22,758 bases of DNA from an uncultured Campylobacter sp. GTDB lineage: Bacteria; Campylobacterota; Campylobacteria; Campylobacterales; Campylobacteraceae. A program made the position numbers and the translations under genes. Shown one piece after another: positions 15,666 through 22,688 of this stretch (the first letter of the stretch is position 1; every line of letters begins with the position of its first letter). The notes below the pieces were generated by a model. The model saw only the letters and a program-made list of their open reading frames with translations, had not been told where the DNA came from and made no database searches. Location of the stretch: positions 1-22,758 of the forward strand of contig NZ_CALIST010000028.1 in NCBI RefSeq assembly GCF_938041645.1, given 5' to 3'.

Positions 15666-17805
15666 AATAGCGCTTAGGCTAGCGCTGATCGTTAGCGTTT
15701 TTTGCTTCGCGCTTTACGCGCAGGATTTCAGTGACGCGGGCTTTTGCGCGCTGGCGGCGTTTTGGGCTTACGCGCTATTTCGGGTGCTATTTAGCTTTTT
15801 TTACGAGGCAAAGCAGCGCGCCAATGCGGCGCTATTTCGCAGCGGCGGGACTTTGATTAAAATTTTTAGAGGCAGGCTCATAAGCGGGGTTTTTGCCTGC
15901 GCGGGCGCGATCCTCTTAAGCGTCACTTTGGCGCTAGGCCTAGCGGATCTGCGCGGCGCGGAGCTATTCGTGACGCTCGCGGCGCTGCCTGCAGCTCTTG
16001 CTCTGATGCGCCTAGCGGTGCTTAAGCTTAGCCTAAAAGAGATTAAAAACCCTAGAATTTTATCGCTGAAGCTTAGCATTTTGCTGCTCGCCGTGCTTGC
16101 CGTAGCGGTAAATTTCGCCATAAATTTAGCCTATTTGCAGCTTGCGGACGCTACGGATTCAGCTGAGCACTCTTTAAATTCCGCGATAAATTTTACTCCG
16201 CTTACCCGCACCGCTTCATCCGCCGAAGACTTCGTGAGGAATAACGCTTCGGCACCCGTCGGAAATTTTGCAACATATAATGCCGCTAAATCCGTTAAAA
16301 ATTTCGCGGCGAATAACGCTGCCATAGTTATTAGAAATTCCGAGACCGATAATGCTGTCAAGTCCGCACCGGACGCCGTCAAAAATCCTACCGCTTCGCC
16401 CGCAAATTTTAAAGCAGGCTCCGTCAGAGCGGTGCACGCCTCGGCTGAAAATTCAAAGGCAAATACCGCAGCCGCGCCGCAGACCTTCGCTAAAAATTCT
16501 ACGACTAGCCCCGCCGCAGCGAAAAATTTAGCCCAAAACCCCGCCGCACCGAGTATGGCTGCCGACAATTCCGCCAAAAATTCCGCGACAAGCCCCGCAT
16601 CGGTAGCCGAAATTTTTGAAATTTTAAAATCTACCGTGCCGCAAGCGCACTTCAGATCCGCCCTGCTAAATGAAATTTACGCTTTGAAATTTTACAAAAA
16701 CGCGCTGTTCGAGCTGGCGCTGTCGCAGAGCCCTAGCGCGCTAAAAATCGCTCTTTTGTTTCTGATCTGCGCGAGAGATTTCCTCTTTTACTGCGCGATC
16801 TTGCATCTTTGCGCCTTCGTGCTTTTTATGCCGCGAGCAGCAGCCGCGCCCAAAATAGGGCGCTTTAGCGGCACGATCTTTGCGCTTGCTTACGTCACGC
16901 TGTGTTTGATCTGCGCCGCGCAGACGCGCACGGCAGGCAGCGGAGCGGAGGGCGCACATCCTAAAAGCGCAGTCGAGACGAGCGTGCAGATCGTACTGCA
17001 AAGCGGCGAGCGGCTGATCTTAAGCGCGCGCGAGGCGGACGCGCTAAGAGGCGAGCTAAACGCTACGCGCTTCGCCGCGGAAGCAAACGCCGCGTCCGCG
17101 CTAAATAGCTACATCGACGCCGTTTATGACGAGGGCGCGAGGCTTAGCGCGCAGAAAATGGCGGATTTCAATTACTCGTTTCTAAGCGATTATCTGGTGC
17201 TGTGGCACGGCGTGTGGGACGATGACGCGGGGGCGTATCTGAATGAGAAATTTGCGGGCTTCGTGAGCGAAAGCTTCCCGAAGGATTTCGGCGAAAATAT
17301 CGCTAAAATCGCTGCGGCGAACGTCAAAAATTATGAGAGCTCGCTAAATTTTACGCTCAAAAAATACGGCGCGAAAATCGATCTTAACGTCACGCAGAGC
17401 TTCAGCCTAAAAAGCAAGGCGTATCGCGCGAGCGGGACGGGGCTAGGGGCGCTGGGCGGTGTGTTGGGTGCAAAGCTGATAAGCAAGAGCCTCGCTAAAA
17501 CTGCGGCTAAAACGGGCGCGAAGACCCTTACCAAGGCGGGCGCCAGCGCGACCAGCGGTAGTGCGGGGCTCGTGTGCGGTCCAGGCGCGGTGGTGTGCGT
17601 GCCTGCGTTTGCCGTGGCTACGTGGTTTGGGCTGGATTTTGCGTTTGCCAAGGGCGACGAGGCGCTGAACCGAGAGGAGTTTGAAGCTGCGATCGTGCGC
17701 GATATGATGGCGGCGAAAGAGGAGCTAAAGCGCGCGCTGGCGGAGGATTTCAACGCGACGATAGATGAAATTTCGAGTGAAATTTTAAATTTAGACGGGA
17801 AGTAG
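15619..17805 (+). CDS. Large multi-span membrane protein with Gly/Ala-rich C-terminal domain, function unknown
   Basis: I do not recognise this 728-residue protein. It has five N-terminal spans (about 17-35, 40-61, 86-108, 114-136, 150-172). A low-complexity loop (about 180-325) is rich in N, A, S and K, with tetrapeptide-like units and an internal direct repeat (KNSTTSPA / KNSATSPA). Two more spans follow (about 373-404 and 415-436), then a soluble helical domain (about 450-600). A Gly/Ala-rich hydrophobic segment (about 605-675) contains the VCGPGAVVCVP cysteine pair and WFGLDFAFAKGDEALNREEFEAAI, and the C-terminus is amphipathic-helical. That last motif looks like a conserved uncharacterised membrane domain. 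The start is ambiguous: ATG 15619 or ATG 15637, both inside dnaB and both without a good ribosome-binding site, so translation is probably coupled to dnaB. Confidence 0.72.
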   Translation: MRQTGSMTTTRRWICEIALRLALIVSVFCFALYAQDFSDAGFCALAAFWAYALFRVLFSFFYEAKQRANAALFRSGGTLIKIFRGRLISGVFACAGAILLSVTLALGLADLRGAELFVTLAALPAALALMRLAVLKLSLKEIKNPRILSLKLSILLLAVLAVAVNFAINLAYLQLADATDSAEHSLNSAINFTPLTRTASSAEDFVRNNASAPVGNFATYNAAKSVKNFAANNAAIVIRNSETDNAVKSAPDAVKNPTASPANFKAGSVRAVHASAENSKANTAAAPQTFAKNSTTSPAAAKNLAQNPAAPSMAADNSAKNSATSPASVAEIFEILKSTVPQAHFRSALLNEIYALKFYKNALFELALSQSPSALKIALLFLICARDFLFYCAILHLCAFVLFMPRAAAAPKIGRFSGTIFALAYVTLCLICAAQTRTAGSGAEGAHPKSAVETSVQIVLQSGERLILSAREADALRGELNATRFAAEANAASALNSYIDAVYDEGARLSAQKMADFNYSFLSDYLVLWHGVWDDDAGAYLNEKFAGFVSESFPKDFGENIAKIAAANVKNYESSLNFTLKKYGAKIDLNVTQSFSLKSKAYRASGTGLGALGGVLGAKLISKSLAKTAAKTGAKTLTKAGASATSGSAGLVCGPGAVVCVPAFAVATWFGLDFAFAKGDEALNREEFEAAIVRDMMAAKEELKRALAEDFNATIDEISSEILNLDGK
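16489..16598 (+). repeat. Direct repeat in the low-complexity loop coding region
   Basis: A roughly 26-bp unit starting at 16489 recurs at 16573, exactly 84 bp (28 codons) later, with few differences. Both copies contain AAAAATTC and end in AGCCCCGC, encoding KNSTTSPA and KNSATSPA. Confidence 0.6.
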
Positions 17806-17829
17806 GGCAGCGGATTATGCCCGCGCAAC

Positions 17830-17869
17830 TTAGACCCGTTGCGAGCGAAATTTTACGGCGGATTATAGA
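17830..17869. repeat. Direct repeat, copy 1
   Basis: The 40-bp unit begins TTAGACCCGTTGCGAG and ends near GATTATAGA. It matches 18056-18095 at 33 of 40 positions, with the first 16 identical. Confidence 0.65.
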
Positions 17870-18033
17870 GCTTTCGTGCGTGGCGGGCGGTGGGCGGTGT
17901 GCATCAAAATGGGTGGTTCGGTAGGTACGAAACGGTAGCGAAACTAGCGGCAAAAAAATAGGCGCACAAAACGACAGTGCGACGAGTGCACATTAAGTAG
18001 CGCTGCGAGCGAGGAATTTTATAAAATTTTATC

Positions 18034-18049
18034 CTGCATGAACATGCAG
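18034..18049. repeat. 16-bp near-perfect palindrome
   Basis: CTGCATG-AA-CATGCAG has perfect 7-bp arms around AA. It lies just before direct repeat copy 2 and about 190 bp before the first Sel1 gene promoter. Confidence 0.5.
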
Positions 18050-18055
18050 CGAGAT

Positions 18056-18095
18056 TTAGACCCGTTGCGAGTAAAATTTGGCGGTAGATTATGGA
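18056..18095. repeat. Direct repeat, copy 2
   Basis: Second copy of the 40-bp unit, 226 bp after copy 1. The differences cluster around the AAATTT tract and the following 7 bp. Confidence 0.65.
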
Positions 18096-18229
18096 ATTTT
18101 CATACGCGAGGCTTGCGCAACACACGGCGAAATTTTAAAATTTCATCTAAGTGCAGGCGGGTGGGATTATGGCGCACTTATCGCGCCGCCGTGCTCCTTA
18201 AATTTAAGAGCCAACTAAAAATTTTTAAA

Positions 18230-18235
18230 TATAAT
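18230..18235 (+). promoter_or_regulatory. -10 element of the Sel1 cluster
   Basis: A perfect TATAAT preceded by an A/T-rich tract lies 25 bp before the start codon of the first cysteine-rich gene. The predicted leader is about 18 nt. Confidence 0.55.
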
Positions 18236-18259
18236 CGCCGCTTAAAACAAGGAGTGCTA

Positions 18260-18799
18260 ATGAGAAAATTCTATCTTAAAATTTCGTTATTTGCGTTTAT
18301 AACGGCATTTGCGGCGATTCCTGCTGCAGCAAAATCGCATTTGACAAGCTTGATAAAGTTAGAGGATTTTAATAACGAAGAGCAAAGGACGCTTTTTAAA
18401 TCCTGCGATTACGGTGACGGAAAATATGGATCGTGTAATAAACTCGTTGAAATTTTATCTAAAGAGTGCGAGGATGGTAATATGCGCTCATGTACTATAC
18501 AGAGTGATTTTTTACAATCTTTGTTTAGAGAAGAGGAAGCTATGAAATATCTGATTAAGCTGTGCGATGCTAACCTTATCGAATATTGCATGGGGCTAGG
18601 TTGGGAAGATATAGAATTTAACGGCAATATACAAAGAGCAATTAGGAGTTTTGAAAAAGTATGCGATAGCAAGCTGAAGAATAGTGAGCTTTTTTGTAGA
18701 ATGAATGAGGAATTAAAGAGCTGTTTAAAAGATAAAGAATGCAATCCGATAATAAAAGGCAAAGCTCTTTTAAAAAGAACTGTAGAGGAGCTGAAATGA
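18260..18799 (+). CDS. Secreted cysteine-rich Sel1/Hcp-type protein (paralogue 1)
   Basis: A 179-residue exported protein with a signal peptide (MRKFYLKISL, hydrophobic core, likely cleavage after AAA near residue 24). Cysteine pairs are spaced as in Helicobacter cysteine-rich proteins, whose Sel1-like helical repeats are closed by C-x7-C disulfides: C49/C59 (x9), C70/C78 (x7), C102/C110 (x7), then C135, C146, C155 and C161. Helix-pair spacing fits about three degenerate repeats. AAGGAG (18249-18254) sets ATG 18260; the longer reading frame from 18038 runs through the promoter and is not real. The stop overlaps the next start (ATGA). The gene is visibly more A/T-rich than dnaB or ppk. Function is unknown; Hcp proteins are periplasmic or secreted and some bind penicillin or host factors. 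Confidence 0.78.
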   Translation: MRKFYLKISLFAFITAFAAIPAAAKSHLTSLIKLEDFNNEEQRTLFKSCDYGDGKYGSCNKLVEILSKECEDGNMRSCTIQSDFLQSLFREEEAMKYLIKLCDANLIEYCMGLGWEDIEFNGNIQRAIRSFEKVCDSKLKNSELFCRMNEELKSCLKDKECNPIIKGKALLKRTVEELK

Positions 18800-19332
18800 G
18801 AAGTATCGGTATTTTATTCTTATTGATTATGATATTGTCGTATCCGTCATTTGCCAAATCTACGGCAGAGGAACAAAATCTTTATAACGAATGCAATAAA
18901 GGAAACGGCAAATACAGCTCATGCACTAAGCTAATAAAAATTTTATCCGAAAAATGCGATAGTGGAGATATGATCGGATGTGCCGATGTGGGTTATATTA
19001 TGGGTTTAGAGCTCGGTATGCGTGAAGCGGCTTTTGTGCCTTTAGAAAAATCTTGCAAGGCGGGTATTGCAGCTTCTTGTTTTAACCTCGGAATTCATGA
19101 TATTGCGATAAGAGGCAATGTCAAAAGAGCGGCACATAATTACGCTATAGCTTGCGAAAAATATTCAGAGCATCTAGAAAAAGAAAAAATATTTAAACTA
19201 AAATCTTGCGCGCTAAAGACGGCTTTAGAAAACTGCTTACGAGATGAGGAGGAACACGATCCCGTAAAGTGTGCGAAAAAAGCCTTTTGGGAAATAAGTG
19301 ATAAATACGACGCAAATTCAACCAAGGAGTAA
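18796..19332 (+). CDS. Secreted cysteine-rich Sel1/Hcp-type protein (paralogue 2)
   Basis: A 178-residue tandem paralogue of the preceding gene, overlapping it by 4 bp (ATGA), so translation is coupled. It has a signal peptide (MRSIGILFLLIMILSYPSFA, likely cleaved after Ala20). The cysteine ladder C33/C43, C54/C62, C87/C95 has inter-cysteine distances of 10, 11, 8, 25 and 8, against 10, 11, 8, 24 and 8 in paralogue 1, followed by C120, C138, C147 and C159. Shared segments include a GDGKYGSCNKL / GNGKYSSCTKL pair and an EILS / KILS helix. The C-terminal half has lost clear Sel1 consensus residues. Its last codons contain the AAGGAG that serves the tiny ORF at 19336. Likely periplasmic; partner unknown. 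Confidence 0.78.
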   Translation: MRSIGILFLLIMILSYPSFAKSTAEEQNLYNECNKGNGKYSSCTKLIKILSEKCDSGDMIGCADVGYIMGLELGMREAAFVPLEKSCKAGIAASCFNLGIHDIAIRGNVKRAAHNYAIACEKYSEHLEKEKIFKLKSCALKTALENCLRDEEEHDPVKCAKKAFWEISDKYDANSTKE

Positions 19333-19335
19333 AAG

Positions 19336-19368
19336 ATGGCGAATCCAAAGAGGGGCAAAGAACGATAA
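19336..19368 (+). CDS. Ten-residue ORF between Sel1 genes (leader-like or remnant)
   Basis: ATG 19336 follows AAGGAG (19324-19329) by 6 nt and encodes only MANPKRGKER before TAA at 19366-19368. That stop overlaps the next ATG (TAATG). It has a proper ribosome-binding site but no recognisable product. It could be a translational-coupling leader or decay debris. Confidence 0.3.
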   Translation: MANPKRGKER

Positions 19369-19505
19369 TGGAAAAATTCTATCCCGTAATTTTGGCGCCT
19401 TTAATAACGCAAGCCGCGGCAGAGCGCAACCAAAGCGCAGCCGCTAGCAAAGAGATAAAATTTACGTCGCCTGCCGATCTAAATTTAAATTTATATCATT
19501 CGTAA
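19368..19505 (+). pseudogene. 45-residue ORF resembling a Sel1-gene signal peptide remnant
   Basis: MEKFYPVILAPLITQAAAER resembles the signal region of paralogue 1 (MRKFYLKISLFAFITAFAAI) in both residues and DNA, but the frame ends at 19505 without any cysteine repeat. Its start overlaps the stop of the 10-residue ORF, and its own stop lies 8 bp before the third Sel1 gene. I read it as the eroded 5' end of another paralogue, or a coupling peptide. Confidence 0.4.
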
Positions 19506-19513
19506 GGATTAAA

Positions 19514-20299
19514 ATGAAAGCGCTATTTTTTATACTCGTATCGGCTCTGTTTTTGAAAGCCGCGAGCGTAAGCGAAATTTATTCTCTAGGGGCGCCTGCG
19601 TGCGATATTTACGATTTAAATTTAAAGAAATGTAATAGCGGCGACGGCGAAGCATGCTATTTGGCGGCTTTAATTCTAAATAATAAATCTTGCGCACGAA
19701 AAAACGAAGATTTGGCATTGGAATTTTTTGAAAAATCATGCAGTTTGGGATGTGCCAAAGGCTGCATTTTTATGGGGCAAGCGTATTCGCTTACTTCTTT
19801 GGACGAAAAACACGCGAAAATCAAGACATATTACGAAAGAGCTTGCGAGCTAGACACGAAATTTTGCGACGATTACGGGCTTTTATATTTTTACGGCGAG
19901 GGCGTAAAAAAGGATGAGCTTGCGGCAAAAGAGTATTTTAAAAAATCCTGCGATGCGGGAAATCCCGCAGGATGCGGGCACTTTGCCACATCGTTAAACA
20001 GAGAGAATGAGAATATAAATGAGGTTATGAAATTTTATGAAATCGGCTGCAACGGAGAGCATTACCCTTCGTGCTATGCTTACGGACTGCTGTTGTGGGC
20101 TAAAGTAGATAAAAATAAAGGCAAAAATTTTTGCAAGAAGGCTTGCGACAGGGGTAATATAAAGGAGGCGTGCAAATGGGTACTCGATATGAGCGAGGAG
20201 GAGGAGGAGCAAATTTTATATTTGAGGCGGTATTTAAAGCTGGGCTGCAAAGACGGCGACGCGCAAATGTGCAAGGATTTAGGAAAAATAGGGAATTAG
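19514..20299 (+). CDS. Secreted Sel1-repeat / Hcp-like cysteine-rich protein (paralogue 3)
   Basis: A 261-residue exported protein with the clearest Sel1 architecture of the three. A signal peptide (about 1-17, MKALFFILVSALFLKAAS) is followed by about six 33-36-residue helical repeats. Successive cysteine pairs are C40/C48, C76/C84, C111/C118, C146/C154, C179/C187, C211/C220 and C245/C253, mostly C-x7-C. Consensus pieces include YGLLYFYGEGVKKDELAAKE and YFKKSCDAGNPAGC (about 121-154). This matches the Hcp (beta-lactamase HcpA-like) family of Campylobacterota, periplasmic or secreted proteins held by disulfides. AAGGA at 19504-19508 precedes the ATG. It is probably in one transcript with paralogues 1 and 2. 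A hairpin follows the stop. Confidence 0.85.
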   Translation: MKALFFILVSALFLKAASVSEIYSLGAPACDIYDLNLKKCNSGDGEACYLAALILNNKSCARKNEDLALEFFEKSCSLGCAKGCIFMGQAYSLTSLDEKHAKIKTYYERACELDTKFCDDYGLLYFYGEGVKKDELAAKEYFKKSCDAGNPAGCGHFATSLNRENENINEVMKFYEIGCNGEHYPSCYAYGLLLWAKVDKNKGKNFCKKACDRGNIKEACKWVLDMSEEEEEQILYLRRYLKLGCKDGDAQMCKDLGKIGN

Positions 20300-20326
20300 G
20301 GCAGAATTTTAAATACTAAATTGCCC
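20299..20326 (+). terminator. Hairpin after the Sel1 cluster
   Basis: GGGCA (20299-20303) pairs with TGCCC (20322-20326), extended after a 2-nt bulge by ATTT/AAAT. It begins at the stop codon of paralogue 3. No T-run follows, so termination efficiency is doubtful. Confidence 0.4.
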
Positions 20327-20372
20327 CACTTGCAAGCTCTTAAAATTTGGGCTTTAAAATTTAATCTTAATT

Positions 20373-20382
20373 GGGCTATAAT
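20373..20382 (+). promoter_or_regulatory. -10 promoter of ppk
   Basis: GGGC-TATAAT gives a perfect -10 (20377-20382) with predicted start near 20389 and a leader of about 24 nt. The same ten bases form the AsmA-like promoter on the minus strand. Confidence 0.65.
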
Positions 20383-20412
20383 CTTAGAATTAATATTCAA
20401 AAAGGAGTTTTT

Positions 20413-22494
20413 ATGCAAACACAAAATAATTTCATAAACCGTGAACTAAGCTGGCTACGCTTCAATACCCGCGTGCTGGAACAATGCAAAAAGGATATCC
20501 CGCTAATTGAAAAATTAAAATTTCTAGCGATTTACAGCACGAATTTAGACGAATTTTATATGATCCGCGTGGCGGGCCTGAAGCAGCTTTTTACCGCCGG
20601 CGTTATAACCAGCGGCGATGACGAGATGACGCCTCTTGAGCAGCTACGCGCGATCCGCTCCTATCTAAGAAACGAACAAACCGAGCTTGAGCAGCAGTAT
20701 TTTGGAATCCAAAAGGAGCTTTGCAAAAACGGGCTTTTTATCAAAAGCTACGACGAGCTGCAGCCCGAGCTAAAGCCCGTGGCGGACGAGTTTTTCTTCT
20801 CGCAGATAATGCCCGTCATCGTCCCGATCGCAGTCGATGCGACCCATCCTTTCCCGCATCTAAACAATCTCAGCTTCTCCCTCGCAGTCAAGCTCTGCGA
20901 TGAGGGCTCGCCCGAGTCGGTGCATTTTGGAATGATTAGGATCCCACGCGTGATCCCGCGCTTCGTGCAGGTAGCGCAAAATACCTACGTGCCGATCGGC
21001 ACCATCGTAAAGCGCCATGCGGAGGAAATTTTTCCGGGCTACAAGCTCATCAGCTCCGCAGCTTTCCGCGTCACGCGAAACGCAGATATCGTAATTGAAG
21101 AGGAGGAAGCGGACGATTTTATGATGATTTTAGAAGCGGGGCTTAAACTGCGCCGCAAGGGGGCTTTCGTACGGCTCCAGATCGAAAAAGATGCCGATGC
21201 CGAGCTTTTAGAATTTCTAAATTCTCATCTTAAAATTTTTTACAAAGATATATATGAATGCGCCGTGCCGCTTACGCTGGACGGGCTTTGGGAGATCGCT
21301 TCTAATAAGGATTTTTCCTTTCTAGCCCATCCTCAGTATCTGCCAAAGACTCTGCCCCCCTTTAACGAAAACACCTCCGTTATGAGCGCGATGGAGAAGG
21401 AGGATATCCTGCTGATCCATCCTTACGAGAGCTTCGATCCTGTCCAAAAACTCATCAAAGAGGCTGCCAAGGATCCGAAAGTCATCTCGATCCGCATGAC
21501 GCTGTATCGCGTGGAAAAAAACTCCCCGATCGTCCAGAGCCTGATCGAGGCCGCAAGCGACGGCAAGCAGGTGACGGTGATGGTCGAGCTTAAGGCGAGG
21601 TTTGATGAGGAAAACAACCTGCACTGGGCAAAGGCGCTCGAAGACGCGGGCGCGCACGTCATCTACGGCATCACGGGCTTTAAAGTCCACGCCAAGGTAA
21701 CGCAGATCATCAAAAAAGAGGAAGGCAAGTTAAAATTTTATATCCACTTAGGCACGGGCAACTACAACGGCTCTAGCGCTAAAATTTACACCGACGTGAG
21801 CTTTTTTACCTGCGGCGACCGCTTCGACAAGGACACGACGAATTTCTTCCACATCCTCTCGGGCTACAACAAAAACCGCAAGCTCGATAACCTTTCTATG
21901 TCGCCGATGCAGATCAAAGAGCGGCTCCTGGCGATGATAAAAAACGAGGAGAAAAAAGGCTCTGCCGGCAGGATCATCGCTAAGATGAACGCTCTTGTCG
22001 ACGGCGATATGATCAAAGCGCTATATAAAGCAAGCGCCGCGGGCGTAAAGATCGATCTCATCGTGCGCGGCATCTGCTGCTTGCGCCCCGCGCTCAAGGG
22101 CGTTAGCGAAAATATCCGTGTGATCTCGATCGTCGGCAAATACCTGGAGCACGCTAGAATTTTTTACTTCGCGCACGCGCAACCAAGCCTATACATCGCG
22201 AGCGCGGATTGGATGCCGCGAAATTTGGAGCGCAGACTGGAGCTAATGAGCCCGATTTACAACGAAAATCTGCAAAACAAGCTCAAAGAAATTTTAAAGC
22301 TTCAGCTAAGCGACAACGAGCTTGCATTCGAGCTGCAAAGCAGCGGCGAGTACCGAAAGATCGTGCCGAAAAAGGGCGAAGAGAAAATCGACGATCAGGA
22401 ATTTTTAGAAATTTATTTCAATAAAATTTATAAAAACATCCGCAAGCACGACGAAAGCGGCACGGCGCTAACTAAGCTTTTGAAGGAGAGCTAG
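20413..22494 (+). CDS. ppk: Polyphosphate kinase 1
   Basis: Synthesises inorganic polyphosphate from ATP, reversibly, via a phosphohistidine intermediate. In Campylobacter it is linked to stress survival and virulence. The 693-residue length is typical of PPK1. Domains in order: N domain (about 1-100, FINRELSWLRFNTRVLEQ at its start), head (about 105-300), then two PLD-fold catalytic domains. Active-site motifs: HPYESFDPV (about 336-344), RMTLYR (about 361-366), ELKARFDEENN (about 392-402), GFKVHAK with H426 as the phosphorylated His, HLGTGNYN (about 445-452), and EHARIFYF with the second His H580. ATG 20413 is chosen because AAGGAG (20402-20407) is 5 nt before it and a -10 lies inside the longer frame from 20371. 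It appears monocistronic. Confidence 0.97.
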   Translation: MQTQNNFINRELSWLRFNTRVLEQCKKDIPLIEKLKFLAIYSTNLDEFYMIRVAGLKQLFTAGVITSGDDEMTPLEQLRAIRSYLRNEQTELEQQYFGIQKELCKNGLFIKSYDELQPELKPVADEFFFSQIMPVIVPIAVDATHPFPHLNNLSFSLAVKLCDEGSPESVHFGMIRIPRVIPRFVQVAQNTYVPIGTIVKRHAEEIFPGYKLISSAAFRVTRNADIVIEEEEADDFMMILEAGLKLRRKGAFVRLQIEKDADAELLEFLNSHLKIFYKDIYECAVPLTLDGLWEIASNKDFSFLAHPQYLPKTLPPFNENTSVMSAMEKEDILLIHPYESFDPVQKLIKEAAKDPKVISIRMTLYRVEKNSPIVQSLIEAASDGKQVTVMVELKARFDEENNLHWAKALEDAGAHVIYGITGFKVHAKVTQIIKKEEGKLKFYIHLGTGNYNGSSAKIYTDVSFFTCGDRFDKDTTNFFHILSGYNKNRKLDNLSMSPMQIKERLLAMIKNEEKKGSAGRIIAKMNALVDGDMIKALYKASAAGVKIDLIVRGICCLRPALKGVSENIRVISIVGKYLEHARIFYFAHAQPSLYIASADWMPRNLERRLELMSPIYNENLQNKLKEILKLQLSDNELAFELQSSGEYRKIVPKKGEEKIDDQEFLEIYFNKIYKNIRKHDESGTALTKLLKES

Positions 22495-22501
22495 GCGCAG
22501 T

Positions 22502-22550
22502 CTCGGTTCTGCTAGGGCTAGCCGCGCGCTAAGCCCGCGCGCAGACCGAG
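22502..22550 (+). terminator. Long GC-rich hairpin after ppk
   Basis: CTCGGTTCTGC (22502-22512) pairs with GCAGACCGAG (22541-22550) with one bulged T. Inside, GGGCT (22515-22519) pairs with AGCCC (22532-22536). It starts 8 bp after the ppk stop. There is only a weak A/T tail. Confidence 0.5.
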
Positions 22551-22676
22551 CTTATAAATGCTAAATGCGGAATTTTGCGCCGCAAACGCGCAGTAAATTT
22601 ACGGAAATTCGAAATTTTATAAATTTTGCAGGACGTAGCTTCGTAAAAATGCCAGTCCGCCATGATGCCCGAAATA

Positions 22677-22688
22677 CTACGTACGTAG
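22677..22688. repeat. 12-bp perfect palindrome CTACGTACGTAG
   Basis: A perfectly symmetric site in the spacer after ppk, next to A/T-rich DNA at the window end. It could be an operator for a gene beyond the window. No gene was seen between 22495 and the end. Confidence 0.35.

Larger units (their letters stand above)
17806..18259. other. Gene-free spacer before the Sel1 cluster
   Basis: About 450 bp without a supportable gene. It holds an imperfect 40-bp direct repeat (17830-17869 and 18056-18095), a 16-bp palindrome (18034-18049) and a promoter (18230-18235). Confidence 0.55.

Noticed and set aside
17331..17828. 165-codon minus-strand ORF opposite the membrane protein
   Set aside because: Ser/Ala/Pro-rich shadow of the plus-strand gene, with no ribosome-binding site.
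18038..18259. N-terminal extension of the first Sel1 gene from ATG 18038
   Set aside because: It runs through a palindrome, a direct repeat and the TATAAT promoter. ATG 18260 has AAGGAG and starts a signal peptide.
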